Positions 24,721 through 37,731 of a DNA stretch of 64,000 nucleotides are shown here, in pieces. The notes below the pieces were generated by a model, which searched no databases, was not told the DNA's origin, and saw only the letters and a program-made list of their open reading frames with translations. The DNA comes from Polytrichum commune (taxonomy: Eukaryota > Streptophyta > Polytrichopsida > Polytrichales > Polytrichaceae). Where the stretch lies: NCBI GenBank assembly GCA_950295325.1, contig OX485808.1, positions 30,836,527-30,900,526 of the forward strand, written 5' to 3'. Position 1 is the stretch's first letter, and every line of letters starts with the position of its first letter. The position numbers were made by a program, and so were the translations under genes.

Positions 24721-26406
24721 TGTGTAGCTCGCCTAGGTTTAGGTTTAGATCCATGCCCTAAGGAGCGGGTCTTAAATGGACACTTTTCTATCTGCACCCA
24801 CCTCTTTTAGGATATGAAACATGGAGTTAGTGTGAGATGATTAGCAAATTCAAATTGTGCTCTTGGCCACTTTTGTCATAGTTTTTGGAGATCATATGAA
24901 TTACCTATACATTGTCAAAGTGAAGATTCTCCGAGTTACTAAGTGATCATATATGTCTCTTTAGTTATGTTGACTACTCTGTCTAGAATGATCAATATAT
25001 TACGAGCAGGTAGTCCACATAAATTGTGAGTGCATTAAGGTAAGCGGGCAGAGTTTGACTATTTTGGATAATCCATCCTAAATGGACACCTATATTTTAG
25101 TGGTGTGTGGTTAGATGTGGATCTAAGAACAAATTTCAAGTAGTCATGTGTTTAAAAAAGATTTGGATTTTTTTTTTCTCAAAATCTAGTAAGTTACCAT
25201 TTCAGGTTCAATAGTCACCATATTTGGGAGGGTCCTATATGATCATTTAATGGAAAACAACGTCTTGACTTTGATAAGCTATGCACATGAGCTCCAAAAA
25301 TTATGAGGAAAATGCATGTCATTGTGAAATTGGATTTGCTAACCATGTCGCACTTATCATGTGCTTCCTTTTCCACCAAAATGGGTGCAAAGTTAAAAGT
25401 GATTGTTTTAGGCATGCTTACCGTAAGTGGTGTAGTGTCTAATCCACTTGGGAGGCATTCTACCTAGTCTCTACAAACAACTCTTCGCATATTCGATTGT
25501 TCATCCACAAGTCACATTTCCTCTCCATGTTTCACATAGTCAAACGAACCGATGATCAATAGGAGTTTGTAGTTTTCTCCACTTATGCCATCACCCATTT
25601 TCTTTATCTTCATCTAAAATAAAAACCACCTGACATCGGGACCCTCTATGCAATGGCAACAAAAGGGTTGCATAAAATGTGAAGGTTTCCACAAATGGCT
25701 CTGAGACAAAAGGATTCCAAGTTAATAATTGATTCTCAAAATGCTCCAGGTTTACACAAGAAAGGTTTCGGCCGCCCGTGATGTTATGCATGAATGAGAA
25801 CCTATTCTAGATCTTTAGAAAAACCTTGGCAATTTTTTTAGGTATTTTCCAACAGTGGGTTATTCGGTGAAATTCGGAAGTAAAAGGGTTATCAAACACT
25901 AGGATTCCAGTCGGATTTTCAAAACATACTATGAAACTTCTGCGCACTCTTCTTTTTCTTTCTCTTTCAATGGAGTACATCAAGAAGTTTTCTTTGTTGA
26001 GGTTTCTTTTCAAAGCTTAATGGTTTGGGAGCTCTAAAGAAATACCTTCCCATGAAACCTTGCAAAACACCAGCGTGTGCTTCCAAGATTCAGCACGGCC
26101 AGTGAACCATGATCACCATTTAGGTGTTCAATCAAGAAAAAGTGACAACATAAGGCCCACCCATCATATAACAAACCTTGCCAACAATGTCAAACAGCGA
26201 GACTTGCATTAAACCTCTGTTATGTTATGTTATTGAAAATGCAGAAGTAGTTCAACAGGAGCCATTCACAAGTGTTCAATCCATGAGATCATTTACTTGC
26301 CCAGATTTATTCTTCACATTGCACAAAGAATGAATCGCCACTCTCTGGATACATTCTCTTTTCAGAGCCTTGCACATCACCAAAATGCCAATTGAGTCAA
26401 GTGCAA
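24721..26406. other. Intergenic DNA, no gene seen
   Basis: It is AT-rich. A sequence starting TTAAGGTAAGCGGGC at about 25034, with GGACACCTATATTTTAG inside, belongs to the AAGGTATGTGGGCC-related element family; its other end may be near 25420. The reading frames here are short and isolated. Confidence 0.5.
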
Positions 26407-27260
26407 GGAAGACGTTAAACACCCCCCCACCACGAACTTTCAGGGGGTGTCAGATCCGGGCTGGGGCAGCCCTGCAGAGTTTTTTTTCAAAATTTCTGAG
26501 CCCGACCGAAAAGTGATGCCCGCCCCGCCCGACTTCGAAAAAACCATTGTCCTTGCATTCTTGAAGGTCACTTATCCACAAATCCCATATTGAGTGCACT
26601 TCACTTTCAAGGTCCAAAATCCAATATATATGATCACCCCCCCCCCCAACGAACTTTTAGGGGGTGTCAGATCCAGGCTTGGGCAGCCCCGTAGAGTTTT
26701 TTTTTTAAATATTTTTTGAACCCGACCGAAAAGTGATGCCCGCCCTGCCCGACTTCGAAAAAACCATTGCCCTTGCATTCTTGAAGGCAACTTATCCACA
26801 AATCTCATATTGAGTGCACTTCACCTTCAAGGTCCGAAATCCAATATATATAATCATTTCCATTGAGAAACTAAGCAGTTGACTAGGATTTCATTTTAAA
26901 AGTGAAATCGTCAATAAGGCATGTAATTAGTTTGAAAGTCAAAAACATTACAAAACCCTCATTAAAATTAAGGTTATAATTTTTGTGACTTATAATTTGA
27001 ATTTTTTTGTCATTCTAAAATGAAACTAAAATGAAAATTAGTGTGTTGATTTAGTATGTCTATTTTATAATAATTTAGGTAATACCTTCTACCTTCAAAA
27101 GTATTCAAACGCATTCAAACTACTTAACTTTGATTGAATGTAATTAAGTCTAATTAGCAGTTTTCGGTCAAGTTCAGAAATTTTGAAAAAAACTCTGCGG
27201 GGCTGCCCCAGCCCGGATCTGACACCCCTGAAAGTTCGTGTGGGGGGGGTGTTTAACGCC
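26407..27260. mobile_element. MULE-like non-autonomous element with 9-bp target-site duplication
   Basis: Direct repeats CAAGTGCAA at 26398-26406 and 27261-27269 flank an 854-bp element. Its termini are inverted over about 90 bp: left CGTTAAACACCCCCCCAC then GAACTTTCAGGGGG then TCAGATCCGGGCTGGGGCAG; right the reverse complement at about 27170-27260. A 4-bp indel separates the first bases of the two ends. The left subterminal region is tandemly duplicated (26434-26637 and 26649-26860). A 9-bp duplication with long inverted repeats is typical of Mutator-like elements. There is no transposase. Confidence 0.85.
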
Positions 27261-28787
27261 CAAGTGCAAATACAGCTTATGATTAACCAATCCACACTTG
27301 TGATGAACTTTCATGACAGACATAAGGAAGTTAGTCAGGGCATGCTATACTTATTCCAAGTCGATGGCATTGCAAAACAAAATCTTGCAAAATGTCTGCA
27401 CAATTTCTGATCTTCAAGTGTTGCAGAGTTTCAAGGCTTTGAGGAGATTGCTTAAATTAAGATTTCACAATTTCAAGAGGTGAATTGACACCTCCTCTTC
27501 TTCCTAACCTAGGAAATAAAAATGTCAGGTCCTTCAGAAAATCCACTCATGCCCATGGGACTACTCCAAGAATAGCATCTGGATAATTAGCAGTACATCA
27601 GGACCATCTCGAAAGGCAAAGCTAAGGCCAAAAAGCTCCCACAAGGTGGAAGACCTCTTCTCCTCTTTCCCAAAAACAGGTCTTCGAATGCTCTTTTTGT
27701 TGTGACAAGTCACCTCTTATTGTGATAAGGTGTTCACACCCGATGAATGAATGCATCCAAAGATAGGTTGCGACTGACACCCATTAACCCATTTTGTTGC
27801 ACCCAGGCTCCAAGCAGGGACGGCCCTTTTATGATGGCCTTCACCATGATGCACACTGCAGACTAGTCACAGAGATACAAAGGTCTAATCCTCTCATAAA
27901 AATCACGTTGCAGTTTTTCCTCTTCATGGACCTGATCAGCCTCACATATGACCCTAAAGTGTTTGTGGCAAGCAAGACACCTTCTCAGAGGTGCATCTCG
28001 GTGACACCAGAATTTTTCGTGTGTATCGCAGAGGCAGAAGCACATTATCTGCGACCTCATGCCACAGAACCAGAGACAACAAAGGAGGACGCTCATATGC
28101 AAGGTGCCAATAATGTTGAGTAAAGGAGGAAGAAATAGGGAGAACTTGTTTCTGAAATGGCAGAGAAGGAGAACAGGATTTGGTTAACTAAGTCTGCCCA
28201 AAACAAGTGAGCATTAGATCAACTAACTCTAAAGACATATAACCAGCTATCATGCTCCATTCTGAAGTTTCTATCTACAAGCATAGAAAACTGACGGTTC
28301 ACTAGCCATGACAAAGTTCTTAAGACAGATAGGTGACATACGTATAGAAAGATCAATACTACTAGACGTCCATGAGGCCGATAGACCCAATCCATTGGCA
28401 CAGAGAATCCATTTGCTTCGTAATGACCATAATTTATACAATAACCTATCATGCACACAAATATTTGATAGCCCATCCACCCTGAGGATCTAGAGTGGAA
28501 AAAGTCATTCTGACTGATCACACACCAGCTGTGAATGAAATTAGAGACACTCTATGTATCAGAGCACCACCAGAGTGAGAAATATTCTGCTCAACAAGGG
28601 TTATTAGATATGCTTGGTCCATTTTTAAAACTGTTCCAGAAATTCCATTACAGAGACTAAACAGAAATGTCTACAGGAACTGCCAATCCAGAGTGCTAAT
28701 GAGCATTGAAGACAAACCCTGTACAGACACATTTATTTCCAGAAGTTGAATCCTAAGAAACATCAGGGAATGCTCTCTCATTATTGT
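27261..28787. other. Intergenic / 3' flank of the zinc-ribbon gene, no gene seen
   Basis: Reading frames here (for example 27794-28123 on + and 28219-28521 on -) lack recognisable protein features and show no splice-linked continuation. Part of this stretch is probably 3' UTR of the minus-strand gene that ends at 28788. Confidence 0.5.
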
Positions 28788-31700
28788 TTAAATCATACCA
28801 AGCCGCTTGGTGCCACATTCAGAACAAAATTTGGATGTTTCTCGTAAGAATGCTGCACCACATTCGTCACAAAACTTTGATGGACCTGTTGGCTGATACA
28901 TATATCAAAGCAATGAGTTAGAATCCTTGCTGTAAAAGTTGCCATTAGAAAATCCTAAATTCAAGAGAGCATTTAACCCTTCCAATTCACTGAAGAGGAG
29001 TAGGAGCACAGTACATAGACAATAATAGACAGGGAAAGGACACAACAAGGCCCATTCCTAGTCACAGTGTGTAAGCAACTTCGTCAGCACCCGCCCGTCC
29101 TCAATTGTAATATAGATAGTAGAGGACACACCTGAACCACTACCATGGAATTATGCATTCCACCTGACTCCAGGTCCCGCGTCACATGAGGAGAGGTATG
29201 TCCTGTGTGTTGTGTATGTTGAGCATGCTGCAAGTGTGCTGCGTGTTGCTGCTGGTGCTGGTGTTGAAGTTGCTGTTGATGCTGATGCTGATGCTGATGC
29301 TGTTGATGTTGATGTTGATGTTGCAGCTGATGCTGATGCTGAAAAACAACAAACCAAAGACAACTAAATAATAATGCATATGGGACATTTTAATCAACGA
29401 CATTCATAATTACAAAGGACTCAGGGAAATTTTCCAATGTTGATGATGCTGATGCTTCAAAATGACACCTAAAAACCATTTGGCTGTGAATATTGAACCT
29501 CCTTCATTTTGATCCACTAAAAGAATCTGCTATAGTGAGAAGACTGTATAGAGAGATGCACCAAAGACAGAACACGGAAGTGCACAGAACAGAGAAAAGA
29601 AGTGATGAACAAGGGAATATGAAGGTGATACAGGAGCATTATTTTGACACAAAATGCTAACAAAAGCAGTGAGGAGGACTTGGTGACCGTCTCTCACCAG
29701 TCCATGGACCAATAAGGACACCATATATGGCATTGACAAGCCACCATCACTTCCCCACTGACTTCATCAGCTCCCAACACTGGCTATACGTTGTGCACAG
29801 AGCAACACCAACATACTCTGCTGCTGTCAAGTATATGCAGACGGAACCAAACAGTTTGGCCATGTTGGGAAAAGCAAGCACACACATATCTGTAAGCCTT
29901 GACCACCAAAGTTCGTCCTCGAGTATGACTAGACAGTTTGGACTATGATGGTGTGCATATTATCTTGCAGCATGAACATTGTGATGATTCTGCAACCTAG
30001 GACTTGTGCAATAATAATTGTGCTTCCTACAAGGTAAAGTTACAGATAATGCCTGTTGGCAGTGGATGTCAAGCTAAGCTTTTCTGCTGTAGGGACTGAG
30101 CGGACCACATGAGCTCAGATGCCATAAGCTTCTTAGCATCCATCTACCAACAGAAAAAGAGACTGAGAAGTTACTATAAAGAATTTCAGATAAAAACTTT
30201 CCACAAAAGCTTGAGAACTTACTGCATGTGGCTGTAAACTTCCAGGATCTCGAGTTGCATACTCCATCCCATGGGTATCAAATGCCTGAGAGCAGGAAGG
30301 ATATAAAACCATGAAATTGACTTGATGCAACTTTGCAAATTAAACCATGTGCCAAGTGTTTACATCGATTAAAAATCTATCCATACAATTGCTCCCACAG
30401 CCAGCAGCATCAGTTTTTTACAAAGAAGGCGTAGACTAGAATAGATTCCTATGAAGGCCCACCTGTTGACGCAAAGTCGGAGACGTAAGAGTTGGTGGTT
30501 GCTCACTGCCTGCAAAGGGCTGCCACCATTACCACTTCCAATATTCAGAACAAGGATCCACTTCTTTTGAATCTAATTGACACCCCCATCATCACTTAAT
30601 CATAAAGAATCACAACTTTGTAAACAACTCTAGTGACTACTCATTGCCATCAACAGATACCAGGGCATGATATCTTGCACTACCACTCTACAGCCACAAA
30701 GTCTTCTGATCAAAAGCCCAGGATAGGTGCATTGAAGACGAGCACAACCAGAACTACTCTTCGACAAATTTTCCACGAGAATGCATAAAGTATACCTCTG
30801 CACACCACGGATTGCACCAATAGGAGAAATAATCAATGAGGTCAAATGCACTTTTCAACTACAAGCACTAGGTTGTGTCCAAACAGATTTTATTTTTTTT
30901 AAATTAAAAAATTTTAATTAAATGGAGCTGTGGTTGAAAGCAGGCCTGAACCACAACCACAACCACTCAAGTGGTTGTGTGTAAGAGCCCCTAGAGTCTA
31001 TCATGTAAAAGCACCAATTTCATATCCCAGTGCTGAAAGTCTCACATAGGTAGGTACCTGTAGCACTGTTATGGTGGACAAGTTGTGTTGGGGAGTGCGG
31101 CGATTTTTGACTCTGGCTGCAAAGTACTTGTAGTCCGACTCATATATTTGTGCATCATGTCGACCAGTTAACCTTTTGAACCTGAAAAAAACCACGTTGT
31201 GAACAGTAGTTAGTGTTCACAACTCCCACAATCCCCTCCATAAAACAAAGAACTGAAATCAATTGCATCTAGCAATCATCCAAAACTGAGTCTCTCGATC
31301 TCTTTGACAGTCATCCTGGCTTCTGTGACTGTCAAGTGCATACTGTAAGGTTCTTCCTGGTTCATCTTTTGGGACGCCAAACTATCATTTTTACATGGGA
31401 TTTGCATGGGTCTCAAGCAATGTAAGACTGCCTTGTGACAAAATCTATTAAAAGCTGAAGCAAGAAGCACACAGTATCTGTCAGCTGTGTGAGAAGACAA
31501 GAGCTCCCTAGGAGGTGTACAGTACAATCTGCTGATTGTTCTTATCCAAAATAACCTCTTGAGACTAGGAAACCTAAGACCTGTATTAGGGCCATGCCGC
31601 ACATAAGAGTTACCTACTTGTAGTTAGTGAGAGGTTCATTTTTCTAGGGGTAGCACAGTTAAGGAGACAAGGTCTAAACATGTTCAACATCTCAACCTAT

Positions 31701-34700
31701 TTCTTAAAGAACCTATATGCACCTTTAGCTGATCTGACATCCACCTCATACTGTCAGTTAAACGACAAACAATAAGCTCAATGAAGAGAGACAAGGAGGG
31801 GACAAGATAAAATTAAAAATCTCCCACAAAAATAGGGGGCGGATAAGGAGGGAACAAAGAGGGCAAGGTGGGAGCAAGTAGGCCCAAACACAAAAAGTAT
31901 GAATCTTTAAAGGAGAAATAGTGTTTTGATAGGGTTAATTAACCTGGATAGTGTGTTTGGGGTTTGGTGACCCCTATGTGAGGCATAACCCTTACTCCAC
32001 TAGAACAGGTGTAGTTTGGCAGTGAGATGACATACCATTCCGCATCCTCAGGAGGCATATTTGGCCGCTCCACAAGCTCAAGGCCATGCACTACGACAAA
32101 TCGCACACGCTTTTCTTCACCAGTCACTAGCTGAGGGAACTTTGTCCTGGCCTCCAGAGCTGATGCCATTTCTCGTCTTTTAAAAGTCATGGTGCCTCCT
32201 GCAGTGATGTCCACATGGTAATCACTTACTTCCACACACTCCTGAATACAAATACACACTACACCTACAGGCTCTTGTGACAATTCTTTGTAGCCTGATT
32301 ACCTCTTGAAAAATGGGGAGTGTGTTATACAGGATACATGAATATTTGTACAAGTCCCCCAACAAGTATTACAATAATATCTGATTTGGACTATGGTACT
32401 GAATCCGTATTTATCAAAGTCTATTGAAAAGAGGAAGAGAAAAGAAAGTCACATGTAACAGTGGTGATTAGATATACATGGTTTATATTTGACTCTAGGT
32501 GATTTATACAAGCTCAAATCTCTTTTTCATTCATTTTTTATATATGTATGCTGTGATTGAAATGATGCATTAGGTGAATGGACTAATTTTAAATAGGGTC
32601 TCTTTTGACACTTTTGACTAAGAATATCAAGAAGTAACCTTTAACCCCTCTGTATGACATCTTGAGGCCCAAAATGGGCCTCTCAGACCTTTAAGGGTTA
32701 AAAAGGACAGTGACGCCAACAAGTCGAAATGTACAGATCAGGTGCAGGGTGGAAATCTATACCAAAGCCACCATTTCCTCCGACTCTACATGTGTTTGGG
32801 GATGTAGGAAAGCAGTTGGATGCCTGCATAGACTCCTCCGACTCTGAACCATGAAGATATTAGATTAGGAAAAATTAAAATGAGGTATTTGTACAATCCA
32901 CTCACATTAGAATATCTCTAACCAAGAAGGTGAACCACACTATAAACAAATCTTTTCAGGATCAAAAACTCATTATTTATAAACAAGAAAATTCCCTCAT
33001 AAACACAAATGCAGTTCTAGTCAATCATAATATCTTAAGCTATTTGTGCCATCCCTTTTCCTGGCAGGGGCATTCCACTTGGACAGGAACATGTCTAACC
33101 ATTAAGGATTCACCACACCAAAAGAATAGGTGAGAATTAGCTACCCGATATCCAGAACAATATACCTCTTCAATGAATTCATTCTAGCTTTGGCCTATCA
33201 TGATACCACTAGCTATCCCTTTTTGTTGATCTCCCTTCCAAAGACAGCAACCATGATCAAAATCATGAAATATGACTAACAATAACTGAGAAACCATCTA
33301 GGCTCTGATGGCATGAACCTCAAATAATGTCTCAAAAGTCATGGTAAGCTACAGTAGTGGCTTGTTTTGACCTTACTGCTTTGGAACTCTACAATTTATG
33401 GCAGCTTGTTTTATAAAAGTGCTACTCTGAATGTCGTTAAGATCAATGTCCCATGTATGTTATATAGTGCAGACCTGATTTGGGAAACTTCTTTACAAGC
33501 CTTCGATATAGTCCTCCAGCAGCTTCAAGTGCCACTCCAAATGTTTTCTCATGAAGGCCCTCGATTGTCGCCAGCCGCTGATTGATTTCGCGGATGAGCG
33601 TTTCATACAGATTCGCCACAAATGTGAGAGGCAGCAAATATTGGGGGTCTCCTTCGTATTGCACATCCCTCGATTTCCGTTTTTTGGACTTATCCTTGCC
33701 ATTCGGACTGTACGAGTTTGTTTCTGGGGTTTCCGAAGCTGGAACGACATGATATGTTATAAAATAGTCGATTATGAGCTGCAAGAAGCGTGCTCTTGTT
33801 GATTCGATAGGAATTACATCTGCTCGGAGCAGCCACAAACAAAAGGTGTGAGTTGTATATATGATTCATGTGTGAATGTTGAAAAACTTAGTAGAACAGG
33901 CAAACTCACAAACAATTTGCTTATCCTCATGAACAAATACGATACCAGAATCACATAAATATTCAACCTCAATCAAAACATAAATCTTGATCACTCACAG
34001 TCAGTCCTTGGAATTATAGAGGCACTTTGAGCATGGAGTGGAGGACCTCTCCCAAGCTAGACTTGCAAGAATTATGTGTGGATTTCCAGACTTGCAAGAA
34101 CTCCAATTGAAAGAGTCCAACACAGTTCCACCTTGTAACACTGAAGGGGTCTGATATAACAATGCAGATGCGCTTTCAAAGAGAAAAGCTAACTCACATT
34201 TATATACTCAGACCTCAATTTCTAACATAAGGAAACCAGGAGAGGTAAGACAAAGCCTTGAAGCAGGAGAAAAGAAGCCAAAAGTTTGTTTCGTTTGAGA
34301 GAACACCCTAAGATCCTGCTCAGAGGGCTTTGACAAGCTCCCCTCTTAGACTTCCTTCAAATCCTTGATAATTATTTAGAACACTCTAAATCCAGACTTG
34401 CAAGAATGATGATGTATGGGTAACTTCATTACGTCCCCAATTTAAAGGGTTCAGTAGATCCACCTTGTAACACTGAAGTGATCTGATACAACAATACAGA
34501 TGCAATTGCAAAGCAAAAAGAGCTAACTCACCGTTTATGGAAAGAGCACCATAAGGCGACCTCGAGCCATCTTCATTGTCCAAAGGCATGGACTGCTCTG
34601 GATGGTTTTGTCCGTCAACTCTTTGTAAGGTGTATGCATGTGGCCCGCAGTCCTGCCGTTTCTCAAGAATTTAGAATAATCAGCAAAACCTAAACCCAAG

Positions 34701-35611
34701 CCTAACCCCACAGATTTTTGCCCTCGCTTAGTTGTCCGAGGTCCTCCCAACACAAAGCATCAGCAGCACCAGCAGCATTCAGTCAGTCAGTCAATCACAT
34801 CAAAAGATGACATATCTTTACACATCTGATCAGCTTATTCCAATTGAAGCAAACTTAAAAAACGCTTTGAAAAAACAATAAGAAGCTGCTTACCCCGCCC
34901 GAATTGGAGTCGTTGTCATCGTGGTCCAGTTCATCATCAGCCGTGGGTGCATCCTCCTCCCTGTCCGCGTCTGTGAGGCCGTCGATGTCAGAGTTCCTCG
35001 AATCTATTGTGTTCAAGTCGTGCAGTGATAATGATACATCATCATGATCATGATGTCCCACTAAGCTCCCCCCCTTGTGCAGGGAGTGGTTATAATGAGC
35101 CCCCCCTGTGGAGCTAGATTCGTCTTTCTTTTTCCTATTTCCTAGGGTTTTGCGACGCAAACTTAACGGAACTGTATTGAACTTGTGTACAAACGAACTC
35201 TATTTTTTGCTTTTAAATGTGGCAAAGCAAGACAAGCAATGATGAATTGGACAAAAATGTATGTGCGGGCGTCTGTTTTTAGGTGCGCAGGCTTTCTTTC
35301 CTAGGGTTTTGCGATGCAAACTCGACGAAACGGATTTTTTGTAAAAACGAACTCTCTAATTTTTTTAAGAAGTGGCAAATCAAGACAAGTGATAATGAAT
35401 TGGACAAGAGTGCATGTGCGGACTTTCTATTCTAGGGTTTTGCAATGCAAACTCAACCGAACGGAACTTGTATACAAACGAACTCTGCCTCTTTTTCTTT
35501 ACATGTGGCAAATCAAGACAAGTGATGATGAATTGGACAAGAGTGTATGTGCGGGCGGCTGAGCAACAGACCTAAGTTGCAGTAACGAGCAGAAGGCAGA
35601 ATTAAATCCAT
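28788..35611 (-). CDS. Conserved protein of unknown function with His/Gln repeat and C-terminal C4 zinc ribbon
   Basis: Nine exons (minus): 35611-35572, 35141-34894, 34652-34532, 33819-33475, about 32241-32036, 31181-31058, 30285-30223, 29338-29132, 28892-28788; about 485 aa. Most phases match. The exon 4 to exon 5 junction (33475 to 32241) is one phase off with the best-looking sites, so a microexon or another site is missing there. The protein opens with a short leader, then an acidic Asp-rich region. A folded core follows (VIPIESTRARFLQLIIDYF, LPLTFVANLYETLI, EKTFGVALEAAGGLYRRL, MTFKRREMASALEAR, AEWFKRLTGRHDAQIY), then a His-Gln-rich tract of about 40 residues coded by CAT/CAG repeats, and last a ribbon CxxC-x11-CxxC ending at GMI. 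I do not recognise the family. The pattern (conserved core plus terminal zinc ribbon) suggests a nucleic-acid or protein-binding regulator, which is inference. The first two exons are the least certain. Confidence 0.7.
29219..29338 (-). repeat. CAG/CAT trinucleotide tract coding a His-Gln repeat
   Basis: Read on the minus strand, CAT and CAG codons alternate through most of exon 8 of the zinc-ribbon gene (CATCAGCATCAG..., with CAACAGCAACTT interruptions). All six frames are open because of the repeat, which explains the Met/Leu-rich and Ala/Ser/Thr-rich shadow frames. A smaller related tract (GATGATGCTGATGCTTC) lies at about 29441-29457. Confidence 0.9.
35141..35560. repeat. Three tandem copies (about 130 bp) spanning the exon 2 acceptor of the zinc-ribbon gene
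   Basis: CCTAGGGTTTTGCGACGCAA at 35141 recurs as CCTAGGGTTTTGCGATGCAA (35301) and TCTAGGGTTTTGCAATGCAA (35432). Each is followed by ACGAACTCT and then by TGATGAATTGGACAA-type sequence. On the minus strand the copied block contains the CCCTAG acceptor used for exon 2, so intron 1 carries two extra acceptor-like sites. Confidence 0.85.
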
Positions 35612-37731
35612 CTCTCTCCGACCAACCGAGCGTTCAAATCTGCGTCACTCCTCCCTTCCACAAATTCGTCGCACAGAAGCGTGATGATTCTTCGTCGCTT
35701 GCCATCCAACAACAACGTACAGAGGCGAAGAGGGTTGAAGTAGAAGACGAGGTTCCCGAGTTGAAGAATGTTTGATGACGATTATCGGTGCATCCAATGC
35801 TAAGCTCAGACGATTCAAAGCTGACATTGTTGTGAAGTCCCCCAGAAGAAGCAACCAGAATCACATTCCTGCACTACATCCCCCACAAAGCCACAATTCT
35901 GATGCCTCTCTCAACTCTCTTCCGATTCGAAACCTTTTTCTCCCAATTCTCTCAGCTCCATCAACTCTCCTCCGGTTCGTAACCTCTCACTCAACTCTCT
36001 TATGGTTTGAAGCCTGTCTCTCTCTTTGCTCGCTTCCGGCTTGTAACCTCTCTCTGAACTCGACTTGCTTGCTTTTTGGTTTGTAACCTGGCGAGCTTGC
36101 AAACTCCCCATGTCATGACAAATCCCTCGTGCAAGAACAAAAGGGTTATTGCAACTTGTCAAAAAAAGTCATCCATGGATGCACAATATCATCCATATTT
36201 CCCAGATTGTGTTCATGAGTTGATCGGTTATGACTAATAACCACCTTGAATAGGTGGGTGACACTCTACCACTCTCTTCTCATAGGTTATCTCATCCTTA
36301 ACCCCCAACTTTGGATCCAACCATGATCACCTTCTGGATTTTATTGACATCTTGTACTCATTTTTTGCATAGAAAAAACTAAACTTTATATTATCTAAGG
36401 CCTACTTTATACTCCGGGTGGGATTGAGGGTTAGCCCGAACTCAAATAGGATCACTTGGTTCATCAGTTTTGGCTCAAGTGGGCCTGAACATTTACTCGT
36501 ATTATGTGGTGTCCTAGGTGGTAAAAATTTGGAGCCAAATCTTCAAACCGGCTTGAAAAAGTCAAAACAAGGTTTTACTTGCTTGAAATCTCAACATGGG
36601 CCAAATCGGGCTCATCCATTGGATAATGCTATTGTCAACTCATGAATGGTTGATTCTCTTCACTAAACTTTCCCCTCGAAAACATCATGACCTAAAATTT
36701 GGCCTCATCACTTTACATGTCACAAAGTTGGGCCAAATTGAGGGCTTAATGCTTGAGAATCAGGTCGGTGCTCGGGCCAGCTCTAGGCCATGTGTGAAGT
36801 CACCCACAAAGGACATTGAGCCATCACCATGTGAGGCCCCTTACAGTATCAAGCCTAAAATATATACCAACTCTTTTCATAGTATTGAGAAAGAATATGT
36901 CCTTGTAATTATGCTTCCCCTTCCTTACTACCTACCTTGTGCATTCTCATACATTGTGTTCAAGTAAGCTTCAATATATTCCAAGATTATGACTATGTGT
37001 CCCAAATAGAAAAAGAAAAAGAAAAAGAAACAAAAAAGAAGAAGAAGTGCAACTACTAGCTTTTAACACAAACACCACATTCATCCTCTTTATTGCACAA
37101 TGCACCCTTCAAATTAGAATTAAAGATCATGGTTTTTTGCAAGGAATGTAGACATTACCTTATTCTTCTACTTTAAATGCTTTAGCCTCATTGCCCTTGT
37201 TCTCATTGGTTGCTCTCATGTGGATGTGCACACAACCACCTTCTATTTCTCAAGCATCTCATTGTTGTGGTGATTAACCTATTTGAAGTCATTTCCCCTA
37301 ATTGCCTAATATAGACACATGTATTGTATTGGGAGTATTCTCTAGGGCAACTATCCACATGCCATTTAGGTCATCTTGCAAGTGACATTTCCTCCATGTA
37401 GTTCAAATGGTTAACTAAACCAAAAACCATTATTCATCTCTTCTTCATACTACCCCATTGAAAAAAATCTCATCTTGCATTGGGACCCTTATGCACAAGA
37501 TATACATCTCTTGCATGGTTACTTTTTATGAGTAACCCATTTTTTCCTAGGATACGAAGCATAGGATTTATATGAGGCAAGTAGCAAATCTAAATTGAGG
37601 TTGCAACCATTATCCTCTAGCTAAATTTTTGTTAGAGCTCAGATGATTGTCTTATTTGTTATTAAAGCGAATATTTTTTTTGGTTGACTATTCAACATAT
37701 AATAGTTAATAGACTTTGAACTCGTCAACTA
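35612..37731. other. Upstream region of the zinc-ribbon gene, then AT-rich intergenic DNA
   Basis: From 35612 to about 36100 the sequence is GC-richer and pyrimidine-rich on the + strand, as expected of a minus-strand leader and promoter. It includes about four degenerate copies (spaced about 40-70 bp) of a CTCCGGTTCGTAACCTCTC-like motif at 35910-36090. A plus-strand frame from ATG 35775 to 36086 lies here without any recognisable domain. Beyond 36100 I see only AT-rich DNA with repeat remnants, such as a (AAAAAG)n-like tract near 37010-37045. Confidence 0.45.

Noticed and set aside
27794-28123. 109-codon plus-strand frame
   Set aside because: No recognisable domain or splice continuation; probably chance in the 3' flank of the minus-strand gene.
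29151-29403. Overlapping Ala/Ser/Thr-, Ile/Asn- and Met/Leu-rich frames on both strands
   Set aside because: They are shadow frames of a trinucleotide repeat. The His-Gln frame is the one with proper splice sites and phase.
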